NCBI GenBank assembly: GCA_017938925.1
Contig: JAGBAO010000007.1
Coordinates: forward strand, 1-44,684
Origin: Bacteroidales bacterium
GTDB taxonomy: Bacteria > Bacteroidota > Bacteroidia > Bacteroidales > UBA932
DNA: 44,684 nucleotides
Reading direction: 5' to 3'
Below, in pieces: positions 32,206-40,578 of this stretch; within the stretch, counting starts at the first letter, position 1; each line of letters opens with the position of its first letter. The notes beneath the pieces are model-generated. The model did no database searches. It was given only the letters and a program-made list of their open reading frames with translations, and had not been told where the DNA came from. Both the position numbers and the translations under genes were made by a program.

Positions 32206-32240
32206 CCGGCTTGCATACATCTGTAAGCCGGTTTTTATTT
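32206..32240 (+). terminator. Rho-independent terminator after the sigma/beta-barrel operon
   Basis: CCGGCTT (32206-32212) pairs with AAGCCGG (32225-32231) around a 12-nt loop, followed by TTTTTATTT. It overlaps the last codons of mlaF on the other strand. Confidence 0.8.
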
Positions 32241-32990
32241 ACGGCCCTCGATAATGTTACGTGCAAGAGTGTTTGCACAAACGAAATCCTTCAGTTCCTT
32301 GCAGTCCGTGTCGAGGATTGTGTGACGGTCACCCTGCCACAGCAGAGTTCCGCCCGAGATGAAGCCGATCTTGTCACCTATTTCAAGAATTGAGTTCATG
32401 TCATGGGTGTTCACGACAGTAGTCATGTTGAACTCCTTTGTCAGATCGCTGATCAGGCGGTCTATCAGGATGGACGTATACGGATCCAGACCGGAGTTCG
32501 GCTCGTCACAGAACAGGTATGACGGATTCAAGGCGATTGCGCGTGCGATTCCGACCCTTTTCTGCATTCCGCCGCTGAGTTCATTCGGATATTTGTCATC
32601 AGATCCGATTACATTCACCTTTTCAAGACAATATTTCGCCCTCTCTATTCTCTGGGCCTTTGACCAGTCCGTGAAGAACTCCATCGGGAACATCACATTT
32701 TCAATGACTGTCGCAAAATCGAACAATGCACTGCCTTGAAAGAGGATTCCGATATTCTGCCTGAGCGCCTTCTTCTGAACGTACGACATGCCGGTCAGAC
32801 ACTTGTCACCGTAAAATATCTCACCGCTGTCCGGCTCCATCAGTCCGATCAGATTCTTCAGAAGAACGGTCTTGCCCGAACCGCTGGCACCGATGATCAT
32901 ATTGCACTTTCCAGCCTCATATTCCACATTTATGTCATTGAGGACCTGCTTCCCGTCGAAGCTTTTATACAGATGTTCTACCTTTATCAT
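32235..32990 (-). CDS. mlaF: MlaF-like ABC transporter ATPase for MCE-type lipid transport
   Basis: The product is 251 aa. Walker A is GASGSGKT (34-41), the signature is LSGGMQKRVGIARA and Walker B is YLFCDEPNSGLDP. The signature and switch residues match ATPases of MCE/Mla systems, which move phospholipids between the inner and outer membrane. It starts 13 bp after the mlaE stop. The terminator of the convergent operon overlaps its 3' end. The gene for the MCE subunit (mlaD), which often follows these two, is not found on this side. Confidence 0.9.
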   Translation of the reverse strand: MIKVEHLYKSFDGKQVLNDINVEYEAGKCNMIIGASGSGKTVLLKNLIGLMEPDSGEIFYGDKCLTGMSYVQKKALRQNIGILFQGSALFDFATVIENVMFPMEFFTDWSKAQRIERAKYCLEKVNVIGSDDKYPNELSGGMQKRVGIARAIALNPSYLFCDEPNSGLDPYTSILIDRLISDLTKEFNMTTVVNTHDMNSILEIGDKIGFISGGTLLWQGDRHTILDTDCKELKDFVCANTLARNIIEGRK

Positions 32991-33003
32991 GATTCAGTGC
33001 GGT

Positions 33004-33750
33004 TTAATACAGCATCAGCTGGGTGACTATGAGGTCAAACATAAGGATGAGAATGCTGGTTATGACTATGGCCTTGGTGCTTGAGCGTCCAACTCCGAGG
33101 GAACCTCCCTTGGCATAATATCCGTTGAAGGCTGAAATCGACGAGATGAGGAAGCAGAAAAGTGACATCTTGAAGCAGCTGTAGAAAATATAGAAGCCGT
33201 TATAGAAGGCTTTTATTCCGGTTATATATGACGGAGGCGGGATTATCTGAGTGGCATTCACCACAATCCATCCTCCCACGAGTCCGAGGGCGAGGCTGAG
33301 GAGCACGAGAAGCGGACTGAGAATCGTCGCTGCAGCCACCTTAGGAAGCACAAGGAAGTTAGCTGAATTGACACCCATCATATCCATGGCATCGATCTGC
33401 TCGGTGATCCTCATGCTGCCGATCTCGGATGAGATGTTCGATCCCATCTTGCCGGAAAGGATGAGGGCGATCATGGTCGAACAGAACTCCAGGATGAGGC
33501 TCTCGCGGACCATATAGCCTATGTACATCTTGTCGATTATAGGATTTTCGAGATTGGAGGCGGTCTGGATCACAAGCACTCCACCGATGAAGACCGAAAT
33601 GACACCCACCAGAAGAATGGAGGAGAGAATGAGCTTGTCAGCCTCGTTGATGAACTGCCTCCAGAAGATTTTCCACTTCTCTGGCTTCCTGAAGACCATT
33701 TTCAGGAAGAGCATATAGGTTCCTATAGAGACAAAGATTTTTTTTATCAT
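33004..33750 (-). CDS. mlaE: MlaE-like ABC transporter permease
   Basis: The product is 248 aa, the family size. Several hydrophobic helices are visible, including LILSSILLVGVISVFIGGVLVIQ near the N-terminus and the STKAIVITSILILMFDLIVTQLML C-terminal helix. The conserved family region SGKMGSNISSEIGSMRITEQIDAMDMMGV lies near residues 98-126 and is diagnostic for MlaE permeases. With mlaF it forms the membrane engine of an MCE lipid transporter. The ATG is 22 bp downstream of a -7 box and the gene is divergent from comM. Confidence 0.93.
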   Translation of the reverse strand: MIKKIFVSIGTYMLFLKMVFRKPEKWKIFWRQFINEADKLILSSILLVGVISVFIGGVLVIQTASNLENPIIDKMYIGYMVRESLILEFCSTMIALILSGKMGSNISSEIGSMRITEQIDAMDMMGVNSANFLVLPKVAAATILSPLLVLLSLALGLVGGWIVVNATQIIPPPSYITGIKAFYNGFYIFYSCFKMSLFCFLISSISAFNGYYAKGGSLGVGRSSTKAIVITSILILMFDLIVTQLMLY

Positions 33751-33772
33751 GACTAAAATTTTTTTTGTCTGA

Positions 33773-33780
33773 CAAATTTA
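33773..33780 (-). promoter_or_regulatory. -7 box of the mlaE-mlaF promoter
   Basis: Minus-strand TAAATTTG is a perfect TAnnTTTG match 22 bp before the ATG, within an AT-rich region shared with the divergent comM gene. Confidence 0.5.
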
Positions 33781-33902
33781 CCACATTTTTCTTTTTTTTA
33801 ATCTCAGTCTCGAAATTCCTTATAAGATTTGCAGCACACACGTCCCTCTGAGTGGGGCGGGCCAAGAAGTTTTTGAAAAGCGGATTCAAAACATTAAAGG
33901 AC

Positions 33903-35477
33903 ATGCTGATAAACATTCATTGCGCCAAATGCATCGGGATAGAGGCGGTTCCGGTCACCGTGGAGGTGGACATTGCAACGGGAATAGGAATTCATCTGGT
34001 GGGACTGGCAGACACGGCCATCAAGGAGAGTCTGCTGAGGACCATCACGGCTCTGCAGTCGATGGGATTCAGGATTCCCGGCAGGAAGATAGTCATAAAT
34101 CTGGCTCCTGCCGACATGCATAAGAAAGGAAGCGGATATGACGTTCCTATCGCCCTCGGAATCATCGCTGCATCCGGGCAGAGGAATCTCATTGCATTGG
34201 AAGACTATCTGATCATGGGAGAACTCGGACTGGACGGAACGGTGAGAGAAGTGCCGGGAGCACTCCCGACTGTCGAACTGGCAGCAAAAACCGGACAGAA
34301 AGGCTGCATACTTCCTTGTTCCTCTGCGTTTGAGGCCATGGAATTCAAAGGGACGGAGGTCTATGGGGTGGACACGCTGGAAGATGTGCTCAGGATTCTT
34401 GAGGGAGAGGACTGCAGCGATCTTCTCATTCAGAACAGGCACAGCCGGATGCTGGCTGAGGGCGGAAAGGACGGGATTCCTTTCCATGCAGAAGAGATGT
34501 CAGACCTGAACCGGATGGACTTCTCGGAAATAATCGGGCAGGAGGGCGCCAAGAGAGGGCTGGAGATCGCGGCAGCCGGCGGACACAACGTCATACTCAT
34601 AGGAAGCCCCGGCAGCGGGAAAAGCTCGCTGGCCAAGGCCATGGCAGGCATTCTGCCACCGATGTCTCTTGAAGAGTCTCTGCAGACGAGCAAGATATAT
34701 TCAGTTGCGGGCAAGGGGAACGCCTCTGGCGGGCTTATGAAGACAAGGCCTTTCCGTTCACCTCATTACAGCGTTTCCGTTGCAGCTCTGCTGGGAGGAG
34801 GATCGGACAGCATAATGCCGGGAGAGATTTCCCTGGCACATAACGGTGTGCTTTTCGCCGACGAGTTCTGTGAGGCTCCGAAGAGGATTCTTGAGGTCCT
34901 GCGTGCTCCGATGGAAGACAGGAAAGTGACGATTTCAAGGCTGAAATCCAAGGTGGAGTTCCCGGCAGACTTCATGCTTGTAGCAGCGACCAACCCCTGC
35001 CCGTGCGGGTACTACGGGGAAGGTAACCGCTGCACATGCACCCCTTCAAAAAGAATAGCATATATGTCCAAGCTGTCCGGTCCTATCATGGACAGAATTG
35101 ACATACAGCTCTTTTTAAAGGCGATCAACCCTCGGATGCTGGTCGAAAGGAAGCCGGCGGAATCCAGTGCCGCCGTGGCCGCAAGGGTGATGGCGGCACG
35201 CGAAATCCAGAAGAGAAGATTCGCTTCGGAAGGGATCTTCTGCAATGCCGGAATGAACAACAGGATGATTGAGAAGTACTGCCCTCTGAGCACGGCGTGC
35301 AAGGAACTCCTGGAACGTATCATAGCCCGCATGGGGCTTTCCGCACGTGCCTGCTCAAGAATCATCAAGCTGGCACGCACCATAGCAGACTTAGCCGCCT
35401 CAGAAGACATTCTCCCTGAACATCTGTCCGAGGCGGCCGGCTATCGTTTTCTGGACAAGCAGAATATTTTTGATTAG
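33903..35477 (+). CDS. YifB/ComM family Mg-chelatase-like AAA+ ATPase
   Basis: The product is 524 aa from the ATG at 33903. The frame extends to a GTG at 33852, but the family begins with a short strand like MLINIHCAKCIGIEAVPVTVEVDI, so 33903 is chosen. The N-terminal domain (about 1-170) has the ComM/Lon-protease-like fold. Walker A is GSPGSGKSSLAK (about residues 233-244), and the later segment VLFADEFCEAPKRILEVLRAPMEDR is the Mg-chelatase signature. A CPCGYYG...CTC zinc-like element follows. ComM proteins are branch-migration helicases that help integrate DNA in transformation. It is followed 47 bp later by tsaE. Confidence 0.93.
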   Translation: MLINIHCAKCIGIEAVPVTVEVDIATGIGIHLVGLADTAIKESLLRTITALQSMGFRIPGRKIVINLAPADMHKKGSGYDVPIALGIIAASGQRNLIALEDYLIMGELGLDGTVREVPGALPTVELAAKTGQKGCILPCSSAFEAMEFKGTEVYGVDTLEDVLRILEGEDCSDLLIQNRHSRMLAEGGKDGIPFHAEEMSDLNRMDFSEIIGQEGAKRGLEIAAAGGHNVILIGSPGSGKSSLAKAMAGILPPMSLEESLQTSKIYSVAGKGNASGGLMKTRPFRSPHYSVSVAALLGGGSDSIMPGEISLAHNGVLFADEFCEAPKRILEVLRAPMEDRKVTISRLKSKVEFPADFMLVAATNPCPCGYYGEGNRCTCTPSKRIAYMSKLSGPIMDRIDIQLFLKAINPRMLVERKPAESSAAVAARVMAAREIQKRRFASEGIFCNAGMNNRMIEKYCPLSTACKELLERIIARMGLSARACSRIIKLARTIADLAASEDILPEHLSEAAGYRFLDKQNIFD

Positions 35478-35512
35478 GCGCCCATCCAATAGTCATTTCC
35501 ACCCATTTTGTC

Positions 35513-35520
35513 TATATTTG
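35513..35520 (+). promoter_or_regulatory. -7 box of tsaE, giving a near-leaderless transcript
   Basis: TATATTTG ends 4 bp before the tsaE ATG (35525). Transcription from this box would start about 7 nt downstream, at or beside the start codon. Confidence 0.55.
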
Positions 35521-35524
35521 CAAC

Positions 35525-35965
35525 ATGAAACAGGAAGTTACGATAAAGGACACATCAGACCTCGAAAGGGCTGCAAGGGAGTTTCTGGAAAAGATCGGAG
35601 ACAGCACACTGGTGGCATTCTTTGCTCCCATGGGAGCAGGCAAGACCACATTCACCACTGCACTCTGCAAGGTGCTTGGAGTGACGGACCCTGTCGGATC
35701 ACCGACATTCGCCATTGTGAACGAATACATGACCGCGGACGGAGACCCGATGTATCACTTCGACTTCTACCGCATCAACAAGCTTTCCGAGGCCATCGAA
35801 ATAGGCCTTTACGACTATCTGGACAGCGGATGCCTCTGCATCATGGAGTGGCCGGAAAACATCGAGGAACTTCTCCCGGAAGACACGCTCAGGGTGCATA
35901 TAACCGTCAATCCTGACCAGTCCCGCACTCTCACCTGGGAGTGTCCGGTTCCTGCACACCAGTAA
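35525..35965 (+). CDS. tsaE: tRNA threonylcarbamoyladenosine biosynthesis ATPase TsaE
   Basis: The product is 146 aa, standard for the family. It is the ATPase partner of TsaB/TsaD in making the t6A modification at position 37 of ANN-decoding tRNAs. Walker A is FAPMGAGKTTF (about 33-43). The family motifs SPTFAIVNEY (about 59-68), HFDFYRI (77-83) and MEWPENI (108-114) are all present. Its 3' end overlaps that of the convergent gene by 35 bp. Confidence 0.96.
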   Translation: MKQEVTIKDTSDLERAAREFLEKIGDSTLVAFFAPMGAGKTTFTTALCKVLGVTDPVGSPTFAIVNEYMTADGDPMYHFDFYRINKLSEAIEIGLYDYLDSGCLCIMEWPENIEELLPEDTLRVHITVNPDQSRTLTWECPVPAHQ

Positions 35966-37172
35966 AGGACACTGAGCAGATGTAACCGTTCATGTTCAAT
36001 GTATCCAGCTGCCCGTCATGCCAAATGACCGGGCTTTTTCCATTTTTTGAGGACAAGGCCACATAAAGGGCGTCTTTGCCGACTGCAAGGGGTCTGTGCC
36101 CTGTACAGGAATATCCTTCCGGCATCGATATGACTTTCCCCGAATCGAATATCACTCCGTCCCCGTCTTCCGGATTCAGCACACAATATACCTTTCCTTC
36201 CGAATAACAGATGTATGATATGGTGTTTCCTGTCTCGAAACGCATATATTCACCGCCTTCAATCCATATTCCGCTTTCCACTCTTCCGTCATGATAACGA
36301 TACATGCATTCCACTCCGATCAGGCTGTCTGCAGGAAACAGGCGACAGGACAGCACAGTGGCCGAATCGGGAATATCGATCCTCTTGCGGTCTCCGCTTC
36401 TAAGAAGACTGACGCGACCATCAGATGTTGATGAAACGAGGCTGCATGGAACTCCGCCCGAGGACATCAAATCCCAAACTGAACATATATCCTGCCCATA
36501 AGCAAGCGGAACTATTTCAGAATCAGACACGACATAATATCTCTCCTGAAGGCCTTGTGGGACAGCAACCGGCTGACGGAATGCATAACACAGACTCTTT
36601 CCATCCTCCCAGAAGCGTCCGTAAGTCTCGCCTCCCATCCTCTCAATCATAACCTCTCCGTTCTTCCTCAACGAGTGTCCTCCGCCAGAACGCCTGTGAT
36701 TCAAGGTGAATACATCTTCGCCACGCACTCTGATGTCCATAAGGACTTCGTCTCCATCATAACGGAACAGCGGCGCTCCGTTCCTTTTCATCACACAGAC
36801 ACCTCCTTTGGAGAAAAATGTGTACAGGGAGCCATCCACCACACGGTGCATGTCGGGGTCACAACTCACTTCATAGCCGTCGCCGACCGGGATTTCCATC
36901 TTCGGCACCCCATCCGCAAAGACTATCAAGGAACTGTTCACCGGTTCCGAAGCATCTTCCGCAGACCAGTCATAGCCCGACGGAAAAGACATTCCTGTCA
37001 CACAGCAGACCGGACGGAAAGGAGACCCTAACCCTTCATCATAGCCATCCGCTGCCGCCTCTGCTCTCTTATCCGTGATTTCCGATATTCCACAAGCCAC
37101 AAAGAGTGCCAAGGCTCCTGCTGCCAGGACCATCTGTCCGCATCCGCAATTATCATTACACTTTCTTCTCAT
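35931..37172 (-). CDS. Exported protein of unknown function, possible beta-propeller
   Basis: The product is 413 aa from the ATG at 37172; the frame runs up to 37247 but that adds a segment unlike a signal. The N-terminus MRRKCNDNCGCGQMVLAAGALALFVAC has a Cys/Asn-rich head and a hydrophobic stretch, ending in a weak lipobox (FVAC), so it may be a lipoprotein or be membrane-anchored. The rest is strand-rich, with repeats of the type DGVPKMEIPVGDGYEV, RYDGDEVLMDIRVRGEDVF and WIEGGEYMRFETGNTISYICYSEGKVYCVLN, consistent with a propeller. I do not recognise the family. Its stop lies inside tsaE (35-bp tail-to-tail overlap). It follows ispE by 163 bp. Confidence 0.7.
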   Translation of the reverse strand: MRRKCNDNCGCGQMVLAAGALALFVACGISEITDKRAEAAADGYDEGLGSPFRPVCCVTGMSFPSGYDWSAEDASEPVNSSLIVFADGVPKMEIPVGDGYEVSCDPDMHRVVDGSLYTFFSKGGVCVMKRNGAPLFRYDGDEVLMDIRVRGEDVFTLNHRRSGGGHSLRKNGEVMIERMGGETYGRFWEDGKSLCYAFRQPVAVPQGLQERYYVVSDSEIVPLAYGQDICSVWDLMSSGGVPCSLVSSTSDGRVSLLRSGDRKRIDIPDSATVLSCRLFPADSLIGVECMYRYHDGRVESGIWIEGGEYMRFETGNTISYICYSEGKVYCVLNPEDGDGVIFDSGKVISMPEGYSCTGHRPLAVGKDALYVALSSKNGKSPVIWHDGQLDTLNMNGYICSVSFTGVQEPDTPR

Positions 37173-37306
37173 CTCCCGACTTTTTTCTTCAAAGGAAAAG
37201 AAAAGAAGGAATGCGCCCAAATCCGCAGACCGCAGATTCAGACGCATTCGTCACATTTTTCTCTTTTTTATATTTTTTTCTTTTTTTTAGCCAAAACTTA
37301 GAGCGA

Positions 37307-37328
37307 GGAACATTATCAGGTATGTTCC
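37307..37328. terminator. Weak hairpin after ispE
   Basis: GGAACAT (37307-37313) and ATGTTCC (37322-37328) form perfect 7-bp arms with an 8-nt loop just after the ispE stop. There is no good T-tract on the minus strand, so termination is uncertain. The T-rich region 37255-37290 beyond it probably contains the promoter of the next gene. Confidence 0.35.
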
Positions 37329-37335
37329 ACAGGGG

Positions 37336-38295
37336 CTACAGCACCGGATAGATTGCAAAAAGGGCGGAGCCGGAGCCGGACATGCTGGCATAGACTGCTC
37401 CTGAATCGTAGAGGGACTTCTTTATGGCGGCCAGTTCCGGGAATTTTGCAAAGACCGTCTCCTCAAAATCATTGACAAGAACACCGTCCCATTCCTCAAC
37501 GGGGCGTGCAAGGGCCTCTCTCAACGGAATCTCCGGCAGATGCGGTCTGATTCCACCATAAGCGTCTTTCGTGGAGACTGATATACCGGCTGGAGTGATT
37601 ACCTGGATCTGATATCTGATATCCTTTCCTGAAATGCAGGAGTCCCGGCCGGTGAAGTCAAAACAATCATCCAGCGGGTACTCTGCGAGGATTTCGCCAC
37701 GACCTTCTCCAATCATCGGGCGGTTATAGATGAAGAACGCGCAGTCACTTCCGAGTCGTGAGGCATATCCTGCCAGCTGACTCTCATCCAGTCCCAGCTC
37801 ACAAAGTTCGTTGAGCATCTTCAATGCAAAGGCAGCATCAGCGGAGCCACCTCCCAGTCCGGCACCCACAGGCGAAGTCTTTTCCAGGAAAATCTTTACC
37901 GGAGGCAGTTTGTGGTCCTCTGCCAGAATGAAATAAGCCTTCGCAGTCAGGTCCTTCAACGGATCCCAGTCCACTCCTTCCTCACGGGCAATAGTGATCA
38001 TCAGACGACCGTCCTCAGACATACCCTGCACCAGTTTCGGAGCAGTACTTTCTTCGGTTTCCACACCGAAGACGCCTTCGGGCCTGACGCTTCCCTGAGA
38101 AGGTGCCACCTGCGAGCCATACCGGGCAAAAAGCGCAGCCGAAGTGCGGCTGTAGTCATCCCCGACTATGATTTCAAGTGTGTCGCTTATGCCGAAATAA
38201 GGCACAAAAAGGGTCTCCAGATCGTGAAAGCCGTCCTCTCTCTTTCGGAGAACGTTCAGTCCCAGATTGATCTTTACATTCGGATTTGCTATCAT
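37336..38295 (-). CDS. ispE: 4-diphosphocytidyl-2-C-methyl-D-erythritol kinase
   Basis: The product is 319 aa from the ATG at 38295 (MIANPNVKINLGLNVL); upstream starts overlap the long inverted repeat and add non-conserved residues. IspE phosphorylates CDP-methylerythritol in the MEP isoprenoid pathway. Lys8 lies in the conserved PNVKINLGL, the ATP-binding glycine loop is SPVGAGLGGGSADAAFALKML (about residues 145-165), and the C-terminal motif is ASMSGSGSALFAIY. It is somewhat longer than typical because of an insert near residues 60-95. It lies just beyond a 99-bp inverted repeat after sufD and may be the last gene of the suf transcript. Confidence 0.93.
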   Translation of the reverse strand: MIANPNVKINLGLNVLRKREDGFHDLETLFVPYFGISDTLEIIVGDDYSRTSAALFARYGSQVAPSQGSVRPEGVFGVETEESTAPKLVQGMSEDGRLMITIAREEGVDWDPLKDLTAKAYFILAEDHKLPPVKIFLEKTSPVGAGLGGGSADAAFALKMLNELCELGLDESQLAGYASRLGSDCAFFIYNRPMIGEGRGEILAEYPLDDCFDFTGRDSCISGKDIRYQIQVITPAGISVSTKDAYGGIRPHLPEIPLREALARPVEEWDGVLVNDFEETVFAKFPELAAIKKSLYDSGAVYASMSGSGSALFAIYPVL

Positions 38296-38308
38296 AATGG
38301 CTTGTCCT

Positions 38309-38407
38309 TGACTATCTGGGCACATGCACTCCATGACCCCCGCCCTCACTGAGGACACCCCCTAGCCGTGGGTGGCATGTCACTTCATGCATATGCCCAG
38401 ATAGTCA
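38309..38407. repeat. Long imperfect inverted repeat between sufD and ispE
   Basis: Arms of 20 nt, TGACTATCTGGGCA followed by CATGCA or TATGCA on the two sides, at 38309-38328 and 38388-38407, differ at one position. A 59-nt centre separates them, and TGAC/GTCA continues the pairing inside at 38334-38337 and 38379-38382. The right arm contains the sufD stop codon. The whole gap between the two genes is thus a possible 99-nt hairpin, MITE-like or regulatory. Confidence 0.8.
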
Positions 38408-39031
38408 GATATTACGGATGATGTTTCTGATATGTGATTCGAATTCGGCGGCTACTGCTGTACGTTCGGTCTCGTCCGGGATGTTTTCCAGAACCGGCGA
38501 GATGAACGATATCATCTGGAGCACTTTTGCATCCTCGAGAGTGATTCCGCGCGAACGCATATAGAACTGCTCCTCTTCGTTGAGACGTCCGATGGTCGCT
38601 CCGTGGGAGCACTTCACGTCGTCTGCATAAATCTCCAGCTGCGGCTTTGTGTCCACTTTCGCCTTCTCCGACAGCAGCAGGTTGTGGTTTTCCTGATATG
38701 CCTCGGTCCTCTGGGCATCCTTTGCCACGATGATCTTTCCATAGAAATCCACACGCGACTCCCCGCCGGCGATTCCCTTGAAAAGCTGACGCGAATTGCA
38801 GTGAGGGACATTGTGGAACATATCCACAGATATCTTCACCCTTTCGGCGGCTCCGCAGACATATACTCCATAAATATTCGCCTCCGCCCCTTCGCCAAGA
38901 AGATTGACATCCAGCTTCACATCGCAGCTGACGCCCGGATAGACGAGAAAGACCATATCGGCCTTCTGCCCTGCCTGGACGTCCACTCTTCTGACGGACT
39001 GTCCTTCCTGAACTGTAATTATCTCAGTCAT
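38405..39031 (-). CDS. sufD: Short SufD-like Fe-S cluster assembly protein
   Basis: The product is 208 aa from MTEIITVQEG (39031). The extra codons up to 39211 are a shadow of sufC. SufD normally has about 430 aa; this one lacks the N-terminal half but keeps the beta-helix core, including VDTKPQLEIYADDVKCSHGATIGRL (the conserved Cys-Ser-His of the SufBD interface), MRSRGI and a C-terminal helical tail. It should pair with SufB and SufC in the SufBC2D scaffold that builds Fe-S clusters. It follows sufC by 10 bp. Whether a short form works without the N-terminal domain cannot be told, but the frame is intact and in-operon. Confidence 0.85.
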   Translation of the reverse strand: MTEIITVQEGQSVRRVDVQAGQKADMVFLVYPGVSCDVKLDVNLLGEGAEANIYGVYVCGAAERVKISVDMFHNVPHCNSRQLFKGIAGGESRVDFYGKIIVAKDAQRTEAYQENHNLLLSEKAKVDTKPQLEIYADDVKCSHGATIGRLNEEEQFYMRSRGITLEDAKVLQMISFISPVLENIPDETERTAVAAEFESHIRNIIRNI

Positions 39032-39041
39032 AAATCTTTCT

Positions 39042-39791
39042 CTACAGATTATCGTATCCCTTCTCCTCAATCTCCGCAACAAGTTCCTTGCCTGCGGTCT
39101 TGACGATCTTTCCGTCCTTGAGCACGTGCACCACATCAGGAACGATATAGTCCAGAAGCCTCTGGTAGTGGGTGATGACGATGGCAGCCTTCTCCGGGGT
39201 GTGAAGGGCATTCACTCCGTTTGCCACGATGCGAAGGGCATCCACATCGAGTCCGCTGTCCGTCTCGTCAAGGATTGCCAGAGTCGGGTCCAGCATGGCC
39301 ATCTGGAAGATTTCGTTGCGCTTCTTCTCTCCGCCGGAGAATCCCACATTCACCTCACGCTTTGCAAATTCCGGCTTCATCTGCACGAAAGCCATCTTCT
39401 CACGCATCAGCTTCAGGAAATCTCCAGCCTTGAGAGGCTCAAGACCCTTGCCTGAACGGTGGGCATTCACTGCTGTCTTCATGAAGTTCGTGATGGTCAC
39501 ACCCGGAATCTCCACAGGGTACTGGAACGACAGGAATATGCCTGCCCAGGCACGCTCCTCAGGAGACATTGCCAGCAGATCCTGACCAAGGAACTCTATG
39601 GTTCCAGCTGTCACTGTGAACTGCGGCTTGCCTGCGAGGACTGCAGAAAGTGTACTCTTTCCTGCTCCGTTCGGGCCCATCACCGCATGAATCTCTCCCT
39701 TGCGGATCGTGAGGTCCACTCCTTTGAGGATCTCCTTGTCCTCAACCGAGGCCCTGAGGCCCTCTATCTTCAACAATATATCGTTTGCCAT
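39042..39791 (-). CDS. sufC: Fe-S cluster assembly ATPase SufC
   Basis: The product is 249 aa from [11 protein letters not shown] (39791), the usual SufC length. Walker A is GPNGAGKS (39-46), the signature is [20 protein letters not shown], and Walker B is [17 protein letters not shown]. The Glu-Thr-Asp-Ser pattern and the SGGEKKR signature identify SufC rather than a transport ATPase. It drives shape changes in the SufBCD scaffold. It lies 124 bp after pnuC; a hairpin occupies this gap. Confidence 0.97.
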   Translation of the reverse strand: MANDILLKIEGLRASVEDKEILKGVDLTIRKGEIHAVMGPNGAGKSTLSAVLAGKPQFTVTAGTIEFLGQDLLAMSPEERAWAGIFLSFQYPVEIPGVTITNFMKTAVNAHRSGKGLEPLKAGDFLKLMREKMAFVQMKPEFAKREVNVGFSGGEKKRNEIFQMAMLDPTLAILDETDSGLDVDALRIVANGVNALHTPEKAAIVITHYQRLLDYIVPDVVHVLKDGKIVKTAGKELVAEIEEKGYDNL

Positions 39792-39861
39792 ATCATTATA
39801 ATTTTCCTGTTTATTAAACGGTGAGACGCAATTCCTTGACACTCAGCCGTTTGCTTTATCA

Positions 39862-39885
39862 GCGTGCTCCCCTTTGGCGGCACGC
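39862..39885 (-). promoter_or_regulatory. Hairpin in the pnuC-sufC gap
   Basis: GCGTGC (39862-39867) pairs with GCACGC (39880-39885) with a GC-rich interior. There is no T-tract, so it may tune readthrough or protect the mRNA end instead of stopping transcription. Nothing else is visible in this 124-bp gap. Confidence 0.35.
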
Positions 39886-39915
39886 AGCTTGCGTATATCA
39901 TTGACGGATAGCGAC

Positions 39916-40578
39916 TTACGCACCACCGTCTCTTCTATAGAGCTTATACCACGTAAACAGCGACCATATGCCGTTCAGCAGATACAGGCAGCTGACAATC
40001 GGCATGAACACCAGTCCTGCCTTAAGGTACAGGGTCAGGTTGGCGATGTTCACGAAAAGCCAGGCAATCCAGCAGTCCCATTTCTTCAGCGCAGACAAAG
40101 TCTGAGCCGTGAGGATGAGCACCGTCACGCAGCAATCCAGATACGGAAGAGGATTGGCAGGGAAATATCCCACGAACCACCTGGTTCCCATCATGCTCAT
40201 AAGCCAACCCCACACAAGTGCCAGCACAAGCACAAGCATCACTGTCATTCCTCTCTGCGGCCAGCTGAGCATGGACACCTTGAGGTCTCCCGAACCGGAA
40301 GCGCTTTCCTCACCCTTCTTAGGATGGCTCCATCTGTACTGGCCCATTATGTTGATACCCAACGAAATTGGCTGCAACAAAAGGTTTGCGTACAGGTTCT
40401 TCTGCCAGAACATGAAGAACAGCAGTGCAGTGTATATATACCCTACATAAAAATTATACTTGCTGTTCCTGCCGGCAAGAAAGACCGTAGTCAGTCCGAA
40501 CACCGCCGACAGCATGTCTATCAGCAGCACCGGTCTTCCGCCCAGTTCAAACAATATCATATTCCAAAATTCCATCAT
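39916..40578 (-). CDS. pnuC: PnuC-family nicotinamide riboside transporter
   Basis: The product is 220 aa with about seven hydrophobic helices. The PnuC-type motifs are visible: [11 protein letters not shown], the loop MGQYRWSHP after helix 3 (about residues 78-86), and [16 protein letters not shown] near the C-terminus. PnuC transports nicotinamide riboside for NAD synthesis; related proteins carry thiamin (PnuT), so substrate is not certain. Its ATG overlaps the sufB stop by 4 bp (ATGA), which strongly suggests coupling with sufB. No nadR or thiamin gene is next to it. Confidence 0.85.
   Translation of the reverse strand: MMEFWNMILFELGGRPVLLIDMLSAVFGLTTVFLAGRNSKYNFYVGYIYTALLFFMFWQKNLYANLLLQPISLGINIMGQYRWSHPKKGEESASGSGDLKVSMLSWPQRGMTVMLVLVLALVWGWLMSMMGTRWFVGYFPANPLPYLDCCVTVLILTAQTLSALKKWDCWIAWLFVNIANLTLYLKAGLVFMPIVSCLYLLNGIWSLFTWYKLYRRDGGA

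Noticed and set aside
38312-38405. Integron attC site between sufD and ispE
   Set aside because: The inverted arms lack the GTTRRRY core and no integrase gene is near; a MITE-like or regulatory hairpin fits better.
39032-39211. N-terminal extension of SufD
   Set aside because: These codons lie within the 3' end of sufC in another frame and are Arg/Ser-rich shadow sequence; MTEIITV at 39031 is a natural start.
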